Assembly (NCBI GenBank): GCA_009617715.1 | Contig: VTFK01000503.1 | Span: 62,001 to 126,000, forward strand | DNA: 64,000 nucleotides | Source of the DNA: Plectrocnemia conspersa | Taxonomy: Eukaryota; Arthropoda; Insecta; Trichoptera; Polycentropodidae | Direction: 5' to 3' | Part shown: positions 48,700 to 59,950 of the stretch, piece by piece | Layout: the number at the start of each line of letters is the position of its first letter | Position numbering within the stretch: the first letter of the stretch is position 1 | Translations under genes and position numbers: made by a program | The notes under the pieces: generated by a model | What the model saw: only the letters and a program-made list of their open reading frames with translations | What the model was told of the DNA's origin: nothing | The model's database searches: none

Positions 48700-49220
48700 T
48701 GTGATTGAAGACCACTAAGGCTTTTCTATAACGTCGTTCGACCGAAATGATTTTTTTATTTGCGTTCGGTTACGATCCGAACCACTTTTGATGGCCGAAC
48801 CTCATACACGACCCCGAACACATTCGGTCCACGTTTAATCTTTAATCTGCAATTTCGTAATAAAATGAAAATAAACATCGTTTTATCTCGTTGTAAATAC
48901 GCTCCGGCCAGGCCAGACTGCGGTCTACTCTTGTTTCGTGATTACCGAGCGAAGATTTCGTCGAGATACAAACATTTATTATGACGTATACTTTTTATTG
49001 GACATTGTTGTTTTTTTCTCCTCCTCCTCCTGCCCGCACCGGCCGCGGGGATACGTTCATATATCAATACATCTAAAAAGGCAAGTAATCTCGAAATGCC
49101 GTATTAAAATTATTATGGGATCGTATAAGGGAGGTAAAAGGTTATGACGCGAGGGGCGTATTCGGATTGTGGCTATTTCATTTATGTTTAGATATCAATC
49201 TACGAGGATAACGCGCGGGG
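48700..49220. other. Less AT-rich island 14, candidate regulatory DNA
   Basis: Unique-looking, with CpG clusters (for example CCCGCACCGGCCGCGGGG, about 49033). ORFs of 69-74 codons overlap and are unrecognised. The end carries GAGGATAACGCG, a GATA-type core (about 49203-49214). Confidence 0.35.
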
Positions 49221-50509
49221 GATATTTTAATATGTTTTGTATGTGTATTTAATTTTTTTTTTGATTCTGAAACGAAATTCTAAGAGGAAAATCAATTAAT
49301 TACCAGATAAAAAAGCACCAAACATTTGTGTTCATCTAATATTTTTTAAGGAATATCATCTTTATGAAATTTAAGTTCTTTCAATAGTTAAAAAATATAA
49401 CATAATATATTTAGCACTGCATGATATAAATAAGGCACTAAACAAAACACCGCAATTAATGTAGGTATATGATGATAAAAACGATATATATAATATAAAT
49501 TATTAAAATGTTTATTTATATTTATTATCAATGAAATATATAATTTATTTATAATACGTAATTCAATATAATGGGCATTAATCTAATTTTAAATATTTGA
49601 TACTATTTAAAATCAATATTATGATATTTTATACATTATCTACTAGCAATATAAAATATAAATATTCTATTATATTTACATATATATTAACCCAATATAT
49701 TAACATATATTAACCCATTTTCCTCTTATTAAATTCTCAGATACTATCAGAATTAGTTTTCATACCAAATCCTCTTTATTAAAATAATTTATGAATTTTC
49801 AAAATAGTGTAAAAGGTATGACTTACTAGTCCTAATACAAATTTTATATATTGAGCTTAAAATTGTCAAGTTTAGGCTTTAGTTTAAAAGTGGTTTCAAG
49901 TCAAAATGGTAATTAAAAAAATGTCTATTTACAAATTTATTAAAAAATCTGACATGAACCGGCAAACCCTAGTAGTATTATATTAGGTATATAAAGAATA
50001 CATTCTCAATTATTATAAGTTTAAAAAAAATATACGAAAAAATTAGTTTTCAACTCGATTTTTTAAAACCAATCGATATTTAATGTTTAAAAAGGTATTT
50101 GTTAAGTTTTATATTTTACATTTCACTAATATTGAAAAATATAGTTCGTTAATTTAATGACATTGTAATGATTAGTAGTTAGGTGAGCTGATCATAACAA
50201 GATAACATTTAATCTGAAATTAAAAATTTTTGTTCTATTTTCACATTAATTGTTTTAAGGGCATTTTTGTACATGTCAGATAAAATATAGTTTTTTCCTT
50301 CAGTTTTAAAAATTCAATATTGATTTGGTACATATAATGCTTGAGAAAAAATATATGGCCCATGTAAAATTATAGTTTGAAAAAACTGTAATAACTTTTA
50401 GCGCAATAAAAATATATTTTTCTATAATTTAAAAAATACTATTAAAGTGGAATTTTTAACCAGAATATTTTATTCTAATATACATATATAAAAAATAAAA
50501 TATATTGTA
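49221..50509. other. AT-rich intronic DNA
   Basis: Nothing recognised except a small direct repeat of ATATATTAACCCA-like words at 49680-49718. Confidence 0.45.
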
Positions 50510-51240
50510 AATTGTTTATAAAAGTTGTCATCGAAGCGGCCATCAGACGTCTTCGGCATCGGTGGGCGGTGGGCGTGCCTTGGTGGGGCGGAGGCTCGTG
50601 CGCCGCCCCGTTACCATACAACTTGACACAAACGAACGACTTCTGTCATCGAACACCATCATCACTACTGTCACACTCACTGCGCAATCTCATACAGATT
50701 TAATCGGAGATATTCATTCAAATCTCGAACCGAGCAAATTCCAAAAGCTCAACAGCAGATTCTTGCAGACAACACTTTTATTTGATACGTGAATCAAATT
50801 CAAACATAATTTTAAAACTTATATTAAATAATAAATAAAATGATGTATTAGTTATTTTTAAAAGTACTCCATTATTTTGTTACAATTTCTAATTGTTATA
50901 AGGAAAAGCGTCACAATGTCATATGTCAACTCTTATAGTCCTATTTATGTATCCAAAGAGAGTCGTTGTTCATTTTCACACCTTGTCAGGCGAACGTGCG
51001 CACAATATAAATTTAGGTTGTATTCTTGGTTGCGTTATGTTATATTTATACACCGGAACGATACTCACGCTGCGAATTAATTGCCCTCCATGTCGCGAAC
51101 CCTCAACGCTTGTTTATTTGCCCGACAACTCCTCGCTAGCCGTACCGAAGACCGATTTATCTGTCACGTGGGTTATTTATTTCCTACTCCTGTCGTGATG
51201 GTGCTTCGGCAACAAAGATGAGAACCTTACAAGGCTAAGG
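50510..51240. other. Less AT-rich island 15, candidate regulatory DNA
   Basis: Two GC-richer blocks (50535-50720 and 50930-51240) flank an AT-rich gap. The first contains GGTGGGCGGTGGGCG, an EGR/Sp/KLF-type GC box (about 50559). ORFs of 63-91 codons overlap and resemble nothing known. Confidence 0.35.
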
Positions 51241-51954
51241 TATACTGATGAAAAATCTCCAATTGAAAATCAGAAATAAATAAATAACGCATAGCTTAAT
51301 TTATTGTTAATTTTCTACTTGCCCCCTTAATTATTTTTATTAACATTTTGTTGTTAAATTATTTTCATTTATCAAAACGTATCGCTCTTATTGTCATGGT
51401 GAGGCATTTAAAACGCAAAGAAAAGATGTGATTCAGGGAATAATCCTAAGTTGTGTCAATTGTATGCTTGTATGTAAAGTTTGGGGTTACTAATATTTGA
51501 GCAACATATATAGCTAGCAGCTTTCAGGATTATATTTAACTTGAAATTAGTAAAATAATTGTGTTTAGACTGCCACATATGCCTTTCTTTTATCAAAAAA
51601 TAATTATTTAAGTAAATATTTACTAATATTCTTGAAAAAACATTTACGAGTTTTTTGTGTGATGTTTGTGAAAGTTAAAAAAGTGCTGTTATATAAAGCA
51701 TTTTTTTTTAATTGACATGCAATAATGTAAAATACCTTTATATATATTAAAAAAAAGTCATTATGGACTTCTGCATATAGAAACAAGTTGCAAAATTCCA
51801 ACGCTTGTATAAGTTTTGCGCTTGCTTTCTGTATTTCAGTATGCAACGCGAATTTTTACTGCCTTAATATTTTGGTAACTTTTCCATAAATAAAAGTTTT
51901 ATAACTTTATTAACTTACTTAAAAGCCACAATTAACTTGTATACATTTTTTTTT
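51241..51954. other. AT-rich intronic DNA
   Basis: Nothing recognised; an 80-codon minus ORF (51604-51846) has no known relatives that I can name. Confidence 0.4.
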
Positions 51955-52195
51955 TGAATTTATCAGCACGATAGATCAGTTGCATAAATCAATGGCTAAT
52001 ATCTAAAAAACATAGGTTAGAATCCCATATGAATCATACTGTCTTTCAATTTCCATTATGTCTGCGAGATTTAAGTGATTATTATATAATTATTGTTCCA
52101 ATTCATAATCACAGATTAGGTGTCTCTAGATTTTTATAATCTCAAGGATAAATATCGTAATAAATATTAAAAAAAACGAGTTAGGTCGTCAGATG
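51955..52195 (+). repeat. SINE-like repeat family, copy A
   Basis: It shares ordered blocks with 57183-57420 and 57475-57640: CAGCACGATAGATCAGTTGC, a polypyrimidine TTTCAATTTC, TGTCTGCGAGAT, GATTATTATATAATTAT, ATCACAGATTAG and AATCTCAAGGATAAATATCG. Near the start, GATCAGTTGCATAA and TAGGTTAGAATCCCA are spaced like degenerate tRNA A and B boxes, suggesting an old tRNA-derived SINE. All copies have the same orientation. Confidence 0.6.
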
Positions 52196-52309
52196 TAATA
52201 TATGATCAAACTTTCTCGAGAATTCGCGAGAGTGTTTGATAAATAAAAAATATATTATATGTAATATATAGTGCATGATTTGTTTCATTATATTTTTTAT
52301 TATTTCATT

Positions 52310-52780
52310 AAGACCCCTTTGGATTATTCAAAATACGAGATTTAAGTTCGTTGCCAGGCAAATTTTAAAGTGTATCTCTGTGGAAAGCCTTCATACATAT
52401 TTGAAATCTGCCGATTCCTATGCCGAGCGGTTTTTTCTTATTTGATTATGTAGTTTTTAGACTTCAAAAGCAAAGATAAGGTAGTTGAGAAGATCGTAGA
52501 CAATTATTTGGCATTCAAATAGTTCCGAAGTTTATTAAAAACTTTCAAGAAAGCATGCATATTTTAAAACATCTGTAACGGATTCACCCTTTCTTATGTA
52601 GCGGTATAAAAAAATACAGCGGTTGTAGAATATTTAAATATATTTGAACAAATTTTAATTTTTTAATAATAATTACTGTATGAAAATTTTCGAAAAATCA
52701 TCAAATTTCTAGAGAAAGGAGATTTTGATTTGGCATTCTTTTGAGAAATTTTCAAAAATAAACACTACTGAGTTACTGAG
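52310..52780 (+). repeat. Unnamed interspersed repeat family, copy 3
   Basis: It has the family blocks CGAGATTTAAGTTCG, CAGGCAAATTTTAAAGTG, CTCTGTGGAAAGCCTTC, GATTCACCCTTTCTTATG and TTTCTAGAGAAAGGAGATTT, in the same order as copies 1, 2 and 4. It lies about 115 bp after SINE-like copy A. Confidence 0.75.
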
Positions 52781-53119
52781 CAAAGTTTGTAAACCTGATT
52801 TCAGTCTTGTGTCTCACTACTTTTTGTATTTATGGCTTGTGTTTATTTCATTGTATGTCATGTTACAAAGAAATACCTGAAAAAGAAACGGGCTTTGTCT
52901 TTTTTTGGACAGAAGAAGTTGATTATTGAATGAATCTTCGGAATTAATATAACATATCGATTTTATTTTAACTTTCGGAATATTCATATGTAATTTCTTA
53001 AGCGTAAAAATAATTTTTTTTTTTTAAAACATCGATGAAGTAATACTTTCTATATCCCTAAATTCTCAATCTCTGTTTGGAAAGTATAACTTTTTTTCAC
53101 CTTCACATATCGATCTTTT
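52781..53119. other. AT-rich intronic DNA
   Basis: Nothing recognised in this stretch. Confidence 0.4.
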
Positions 53120-53670
53120 TCTCCACAGTTCACAATTGAGTTTCAACACATTCCCACCTTTAGCATTATTAAGTCATACATACACCCGAGTCTTGGTCAT
53201 ATATTATGTCCCACTATATTTCCCCTCACAGTTTTCGATCTCGGAACAAGATCGGCCGCGTCGCGGGAAATCTGCGACACCTTGCACCGTGTCCTCGCCC
53301 AGTCCGCGCGCTCTCTCTCTCTCTTTCCAATCTCTCGCCTGAGATCTGCTTGAAATGCAGAGTAATTTGTTTCTCCGCCTTTATATTTCTGCAATCCCGT
53401 GTCGTACCGGATTTATTTTTCAACACCCGACCCGAACGCTTTATCGCCAGACACCCATGCAGGTCGTGTACCGGCAGAAATTAATTGGAATAACTATTGT
53501 GTGTGTGCGCTATTGAAAATAGGAGTTAACTAAACAATCGTCGATCGAAGTCGTTCAACCTTGCGCTTTCTCGGATGCGTGGGTTGTCTGTCGTAGAACG
53601 GGGTCATGCAGAGATAACCTGGTGACTAATATCGCAGGCGCGTGGACCACGTTTAATGTATTACGAGTGT
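53120..53670. other. Less AT-rich island 16, candidate regulatory DNA
   Basis: A CpG-containing unique-looking block with a short (CT)n at 53310-53323. Four overlapping ORFs of 65-92 codons on both strands reflect low stop density and resemble no known protein. Confidence 0.35.
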
Positions 53671-54836
53671 AACTCTAATTGAGTTAAATATATATTTTGT
53701 GCAAATAATAATAAGAATTTATTAATTAAGCACCTGTACAATAATATTTTTTGCTATTTATATACATCGGAGTTTACGTATATTCTTTATGACATGTCTT
53801 CAGTAGAAACTAATTTTGTTTGATTCTGTTCAACAATTTAATTAAACGGTCAGTAGTATTTTATATTTAGGAGTATTTTTCTAAATCATATAATTAGTTA
53901 CATATATTTCGATTGCATATTGATATTTTATAAAAAAACAAATATTTTAATAATTTCCACTTTACTGACAATTTTTACTTAAAAATTAATTACATTATTT
54001 ATATCGACGCTATAAATTCTTGTATTATATATTTAATTTTATAATAACGTAATTATTTATAGTAAAAAGACAAGTAGATGTGAAATCTGAATTTAATCGA
54101 ATTTAAAATAATTTTATTTGTTACTTTAATTAAAACTATAACAAAAATAACGCCTTAAAATATGTTTATCAAAAGTAAGCTTAATCGAAGTATACATAAA
54201 CATACTATAATAGTTTTTTTTATTATATTTTTAATCTAGATTTCGTCGATTTTAGTTTCTTATAATTTCTTAATTTTTCAACAATTTTACTTTGTAAAAA
54301 TAATTTTAAATCACTTGATTATAATTATTATGATACATACTCTATTTATTTAAAATTTAATTTCTCTAGATATATAAAATAATAAAATTATAGCTAAAAC
54401 AATATAAGTTTCACATTTTTAAAGAGGTTTTTACTATTTTTTTTCCATATAAATGAAACTTTAATATCTATTTCATAATTATGAAGTAAGGCATTAACTA
54501 ATTATAGTCAAGTTACTAGACTATTTATTTCATAACTATGTGTAAAATTAGGTAAAATATTTTTTTTTATTTATTAGATATTTTGTTGTATTTTAAATTT
54601 TATTTAAATTTTTTTTTTCAGATATAGTAAAACTTATATATATATTATTTCAATTTTTTTGGCTTTGATTTTATAGAATATAGTAATAAAATATTTTTAC
54701 TTAATTAAATAAATTAATTATTCAGCGGATACGATACTAGTATTATATTCATGATTGATTGTTATTTTGTTTACATGCTTTTACAATATTTCTAGTCTCT
54801 GTTTTATGTTTTATCTGTTTAATGATATGGATATTA
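53671..54836. other. Very AT-rich intronic DNA
   Basis: Dense A/T with stops in all frames; nothing recognised. Confidence 0.5.
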
Positions 54837-54866
54837 ACGTATGTTTATTTTTTGTTTCAGGTAAGC
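54837..54866 (+). promoter_or_regulatory. Recursive splice (ratchet) site candidate
   Basis: TTTATTTTTTGTTTCAG|GTAAGC joins a strong 3' splice site (pyrimidine tract plus CAG ending at 54860) directly to a 5' splice site (GTAAGC from 54861). A branch-point-like ATTAAC lies about 25 nt upstream. This is the layout of zero-length exons that remove giant insect introns in steps. It lies in the sense strand of the FOG-like gene, about 45.6 kb after the first coding exon. The only departure from CAG|GTAAGT is C at +6. No comparably good site was seen elsewhere on this strand. Confidence 0.6.
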
Positions 54867-55139
54867 ACTGTCAATTGATTGCATCTATATATGATTTTTA
54901 TTTGTAAGTATTATTATTAGTTATTAATAATAATTCGTGAGGATATTTTTATAATTTAATTCATAAGTATTCGCATTATTTTGAATACTATAAGTATTAT
55001 TATAAAAATTAGATTATACCTTATATCGATGCTTTTAAGCAAGTTTATTATTCATATGCAATACGATTTATATTTCCAATAAAAATAAGTTGCAATAATC
55101 TCATTTGTATTGTTAAAAAGTGCTTTCGAAACGATCATA
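54867..55139. other. AT-rich intronic DNA
   Basis: Nothing recognised in this stretch. Confidence 0.4.
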
Positions 55140-55680
55140 TTCTACACTAGTATTACTGACACCTAAGTGTACATAAAACGATCTATCACGAAATCGCATT
55201 CGCTCGAGTAAATATAAATAATAGGCAATAACGCTATACATTCAATATAATTACAATATTGATGCCAACCCTGGAGGTGTTTGAGCGTAATAAACTATAA
55301 TCTTGATTATCGTGGGTGTGAACGACTATAATATTTGTTATAATTTATTGTTTATAGTACGGATATACGTTTTCATTTAAACCTACTATAGACTACAGGG
55401 CATTTAATATTTTTTCTTGTTTAATGTTGTTACCATTAGGCAGCGTAATAAGAGATCTCTCGATCATCTTGAGTTTCGTTCCCTTGTTAGGTTGTAAATC
55501 AAGATAAACTCTCGTCCTGTAATTTATTTAGTGACTAGAACAAAACCTGTTTCATAAATTATCGGCGAATCGTCGCTGCTTAATGGAAACTACAACAAGT
55601 CCAGATAATTTCGTCGCGAACGTTCAACGCCTTATCGTATTTCTGTGTCATATGCATTTCGGATTGTTAATATATGTTTG
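55140..55680. other. Mildly GC-enriched island 17
   Basis: Unique-looking DNA shortly after the ratchet-like site, with CpG words (CGAATCGTCGCTGC, TTTCGTCGCGAACG at about 55566-55625). It has no ORF and is possible regulatory DNA. Confidence 0.3.
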
Positions 55681-55915
55681 TCCTTGCGTTCTTTTGGTTT
55701 TAATATTATGAATTTTATCATTTATTATTAAATATTAGCGTATTTAATACCAATGTGAATTGCATAAAAAAATAAAAATATTTTATAAATATTCTCTTAA
55801 CCAAACGCATTTTCTTTTATCTAGGTATGATCATAATATCTAGTAATTAAAGTCTATTATTTTATTACACTATTTTTAATAATTCTAAACGCATACTTTT
55901 ATATGTGAAAACATC

Positions 55916-56132
55916 TATAGTCTATTTATTTTCAAGAGTCAGTGCGCAAGAACTTTGTTTAACGCGTAATCATAACATGCTTTTAAATTTCTGCCCTGTG
56001 ATTGGTCGTTCGCCGTAAGATCAATCGTTTCATTGAGAACGACCAAGCACAAGGCAGAAATTTAAGAGCACATTTTGATTACGCGTTAAACAATGTTCTT
56101 GCGCACTGACTCTTGAAAATAAATAGACTATA
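55916..56132. mobile_element. Fold-back MITE with nearly full-length inverted arms
   Basis: The left arm from TATAGTCTATTTATTTTC (55916) and the right arm ending GAAAATAAATAGACTATA (56132) are inverted repeats of roughly 95 bp each, with only a handful of differences. The loop is about 30 bp. TA at each outer edge fits a Tc1/mariner-type TA duplication. It has no coding capacity. The high arm identity points to a fairly recent insertion. Confidence 0.9.
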
Positions 56133-56379
56133 GTAATATTCCCTTTGATATGTAAGTAAATATAATGTTACACATTTTATTAAAAATGTATCTCTTCTAG
56201 AATATAATGCAACATTAAAGCATTATAAAAGCATATATATCACAGATTAAGGTAATAAAATACATTTTATACTGGGGGAATAAATGCTGTGCTCATAAAA
56301 ACCATATTGCATATCAGATCTCTTAAGATAGCGTTTCATTCATGTTAAAAATGACTCAATACAAAAAATCTGGACTCTT
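56133..56379. other. AT-rich intronic DNA
   Basis: Nothing recognised in this stretch. Confidence 0.4.
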
Positions 56380-56880
56380 CATTTCCTCGTACACACACCC
56401 ACGGCTATAAATACCACCTTCCAATAATTCTTCTGTCATCTTCCTGAGATTATTGCATTTTAATACACGCGTAAATGTCCTCCCACATTATCCCATGAAT
56501 CAAGACACTTTATTTATGCAGCGCAAGGTAAGCATTTAATCCTTGTGACGTTATTATTATGTTATATTTATGATTCCTGATTGCGCCGATTTATGTTGGT
56601 TTTTTTAATGCACTCGAAGCTTAATGTTAATTCTGCAGCGCTTTCTCTTTAATTGCCATTTTTACGCCGGCAGAGGACTTTTGCCATTTCCGGTTGTGTT
56701 ACAATGGACGGTTTTGTAATATCGTTTCGTACTTCCGTTTCCTTCCGTAGAGGTGATCGCGAAAAAATGAGGGTCTTAATTTTCCTTGTTTTCCGTGTAA
56801 TTTTTTCGCTAAAAGATTTTTCCGCTTTCGGCCGACATGAAAGGAAATTGCACAACGGCGTGGTTAATGGGTCAATTTAA
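56380..56880. other. Less AT-rich island 18, candidate regulatory DNA
   Basis: Unique-looking, with a TATA-like GGCTATAAATACC (about 56403) and a caudal/Hox-type TTTATTTATGCAGCG (about 56509-56523). Antiparallel ORFs of 68 and 75 codons overlap at 56649-56880 and are unrecognised. An enhancer or minor promoter is possible. Confidence 0.35.
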
Positions 56881-57182
56881 TTTTTTAAATGCTCAATTTT
56901 GTGCAAGCTTTTTAATGAACGGAAAGACTTTTATACATTTTACCATCATATATATAAACAAAAATTAAAATAATTAATAACATGTGTTAAAATATCATTT
57001 AGCAATTATTATAATATACACTTAAATATTAGTTAGTTTAAATTATAACTTAATCTTTTCATTCTAAAAAAATTTTAAACGTATTCTACACGATTTCACT
57101 ATAGGTTAGTTAAACATATTTTGAATCATAATGATGCTTATAAAGTAAACATTGAGCTTTAATTTAAATTTAAATGAGCTTT

Positions 57183-57420
57183 TGTAATCAGCACGATATA
57201 TGAAGTTGCTGACTATTGACCTAAAATACCTTAATTAAAATTCCATAGAAACCATCGAGTTTTTCAATTTCTATCGTGTCTGGGAGATCGGAATTAGTGA
57301 TTATTATATAATTATAATTTTGATCGATCATCACAGATTAGTTTTACCGAGATTTTCTTAATCTCACGGATGAATATCGCCATGATTAATTAAAATCGAA
57401 CTAGGTATTGAATTTTTTTT
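57183..57420 (+). repeat. SINE-like repeat family, copy B
   Basis: It matches copy A block by block: TCAGCACGATATATGAAGTTG, TTTCAATTTCTATCGTGTC, GTGATTATTATATAATTAT, ATCACAGATTAG, AATCTCACGGATGAATATCG. It is followed within about 60 bp by copy C in the same direction. Confidence 0.65.
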
Positions 57421-57474
57421 AATAATTAGCTGTTTCAGTATGTATAATATAAAAAATATATTTTAAAGCTTTTA

Positions 57475-57640
57475 AAGCTTAGCAGTACGATTCAGTTGTA
57501 TAAGTCTGTAAATATTATTTAAAAAACTTGGGTTTGAATAGCATCTAAATTTTAAATCTGAGTGTTTTTATCGTGTTCAAGAGATTTGGGAGATTACGTA
57601 TTTATGCATAATGATTAATTAAAATCGACCGTGCACCAGT
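57475..57640 (+). repeat. SINE-like repeat family, copy C (shorter)
   Basis: TTAGCAGTACGATTCAGTTG, AAAAAACTTGGGTTTGAATAG (B-box-like) and TTTTTATCGTGTTCAAGAGAT match the heads of copies A and B. The middle TATATAATTAT block is reduced, and the copy ends like B in ATGATTAATTAAAATCGA. Confidence 0.55.
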
Positions 57641-57698
57641 TTATAGATTATTTTATATTAGTATAAAAAAGTTTTATATTTTAATTTTATATGAATTA

Positions 57699-58088
57699 CA
57701 GTGAAATCTCTTTGTAACGAAATACTGAAATAACGAAATTCCCAGTATAACGAATCTTTAATTTGTCCCCTCAAAAATTTTATAAAAAAATATTTTCATT
57801 GTAACGAAGACTAATCTCAATATAAAGAAATATTTTGATCCGAATTTAAGAATGACGTTAAAACTCCGAATTTAGCTCGTCCTTGACTTGGCGTGTGTTC
57901 ACAAGCGACATTCAAGGTGTTTCACCGACCCTCAAACTTTTTTTAACAAATTTTATTGTGTTCATTATTAATATGGTAATTAAAAATAAAAAAAAATATA
58001 TCATCTTTCTTACATTCAATATAACGAATTTTCATTATAACGATTTTTTTTCTTTGTTCCCGTGAGCTTCGCTATACTGGTATTTCAT
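57699..58088. mobile_element. pogo/Tigger-like MITE, second copy
   Basis: It starts CAGTGAAATCTCTTTGTAAC after a TA and ends in a mutated TATTTCATTA. Internal blocks are the reverse complement of the element at 3925-4621: AGAATGACGTTAAAACTCCG, GTGTGTTCACAAGCGACATTC and CTTTCTTACATTCAATATAA. There is no transposase. At roughly 390 bp it is close to the unnested length of the first copy. Confidence 0.8.
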
Positions 58089-58577
58089 TAAAAATTGATT
58101 AAATAATAGGTTTTATAATAATATAATAAACGGTTCTTGCGTGTTATTTAGCACCCAACCCAAATAGACACGGCTTTAAATAATTAGTTAAAAATATTTA
58201 AGTAATAAAACCATGCTTATTTTAAACCTAAAAAGGATTAGAAAAAAAATCGTAAAATAATTACTGTTTTTTTGCCGTTGTTTATTGTTTAAGTTTTACT
58301 TAACAATATAATATATTTTAGTCTTATGTTTTTATTTATTAACCGTTGATTGCTTCATAGGATCAAATTCTTTTTTTAATTAGGATTAGTGACGGTTCAT
58401 TGATAATTACTCATTAAATGTAAATTACAACTATTATATATTATGTAAGTTTTCTATGCTAAAGGATAAATTACTGTTGTTGAAATTCAACGTTAACTTG
58501 TTTCTGTTTTTGGTTTCTCGATGTTTTAAATTTCCCATTTTCACTTCTCTTTATCATATTTTGACGTATAAGCAGAT
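58089..58577. other. AT-rich intronic DNA
   Basis: Nothing recognised in this stretch. Confidence 0.4.
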
Positions 58578-59215
58578 ATTATGGTAGATGTCTTTATATT
58601 ATTGATGAACATAGAACTAAATAATCTTTGAAAATATTAAACTTTAATAAGATAATGTTTTGATATAATGAACACGAATAATCAAAGGACTAGAAAGGAT
58701 ATCGCTATTTTGATTGATTACATTTCGGGCTCCCGTATTTATATCCGAATCAATAACGGCTGTTGCCACTTTAAATTTTTATTTTTTCAAACACGATAAA
58801 GATGAAATACTTCTGGATTATTGTGAAAAACGAGATTTAAGTTCACTGACTAGAAAATTTTATGGCGCAACTCTGTGGAAAGCACTTACACTTTTTTGCA
58901 ATCGGCTGATTTTTGTAGGGCGATCTCTTCTTATCTGATTATTCATGTAGTTATTAGATTACCAAAGCAAAGATGCGGCCGATTAGAGTAATTGATAAAA
59001 TGGTAAACATTTTTTGCCATTCAAATACTTTTGACTTATATTAAAAGCTTCCTTGAAAGCGTGCATATTTTCAAACATCTGGCACTGACATTTTTTATGC
59101 TGTGAAAAGAACTGCAGCGGTTGCAAAACATTTAAAAATATTCGTACAAATTATTTTTTTAACAAAAAAGGTTTGAAAAATCAGTAAATTTCTCGAGAAA
59201 TTCTCTAGAAGAAAC
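58578..59215 (+). repeat. Unnamed interspersed repeat family, copy 4 (longest)
   Basis: This is the most complete member. It runs from TGGTAGATGTCTTTATA through AAACTTTAATAAGATAATG, ACGAGATTTAAGTTCACTGA, AACTCTGTGGAAAGC, TTTGCAATCGGCTGATTTTT, TACCAAAGCAAAGATG, TTTGCCATTCAAATACTTTT, TTTTTATGCTGTGAAAAG, AAAATATTCGTACAAAT and TTTCTCGAGAAATTCT. A 74-codon ORF inside (58714-58938) is not conserved as protein among copies. Confidence 0.75.
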
Positions 59216-59439
59216 AGTGACTTTATGTACAGGAGAACATGAACAAAATTGTTTATTTAAAACAGAAAGTACAGGCATGTTGTTTATACTTAACTTATCT
59301 GTATTTTGTATATTTTTCTTCCATCAAATGTTTTTAATTATTTTGTAGTGTTGTACTGGATGGAGTAGGAATAAAATATTATATGTATGTAGTAAAACTT
59401 ATAGAATAATAAAAAATACAATGAATTAAACTCGATACT

Positions 59440-59950
59440 CACACATTTATCTCAAAAGCATTGCGGTCTGTTTTTCTCCGGCCATGTCCGCTGTTTAATA
59501 GGAAAAAGGTCGGTCGGGGGTTTCGGGTGGCGTCGTCATTATTCAGGTGGCGTCGGTATCTATGGGTGTGCATCTGCGTCGCTGACATTTGGCAATCGGT
59601 CTCCGACACGCCGGAGGCTCATGTTATGTTTATTAAACAAAGAAAGGCGAATCCATCATCTTAGGGGCCACATTAGCGGGGCCCAGATGTCAGCCTCCCT
59701 TCTCCCGCAGAGCAGCCAGCCAACCACCCTACTGTCAACACTTTGTGATGTTTGATAAAGTGATGCCAACATGCCGGCGGAATATAAATTAGAGATTATG
59801 CGACGCAATTTTTTTCATCTAAGCCATTATGGACGCGCTTACTCGCTCTCTATCTATATTTATATATACGCATCTCTCTCTCTCTCTCTCTCTCTCAACT
59901 CTTTCTAGGTGGCGGAAGCTCGATCGAAATTGTGTTAGAACTCGTTAGTA
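59440..59950. other. Less AT-rich island 19 with a (CT)n microsatellite
   Basis: This CpG-rich, unique-looking block ends in a (TC)n tract at 59873-59896. The tract is followed by CAACTCTTTCTAG|GTGGCGGAAG, which has the look of a strong acceptor (AG at 59907-59908). Joined to the phase-1 donor at 9218, it would give Arg then GGSSIEIVLELVSMAII and a stop. A cryptic or alternative terminal exon is possible, but no FOG-like residues follow. Confidence 0.3.

Noticed and set aside
55806..55830. TTTTCTTTTATCTAG|GTATGA as a second ratchet site
   Set aside because: The acceptor half is good but GTATGA is a poor donor. It would lie only 1 kb from the better site. Kept as a weak possibility only.
57883..58065. 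60-codon ORF as a gene
   Set aside because: It lies inside the second pogo-like MITE; the first copy carries no matching frame.
58714..58938. 74-codon ORF as a gene
   Set aside because: It lies inside the four-copy repeat family, and the other copies do not keep the frame.
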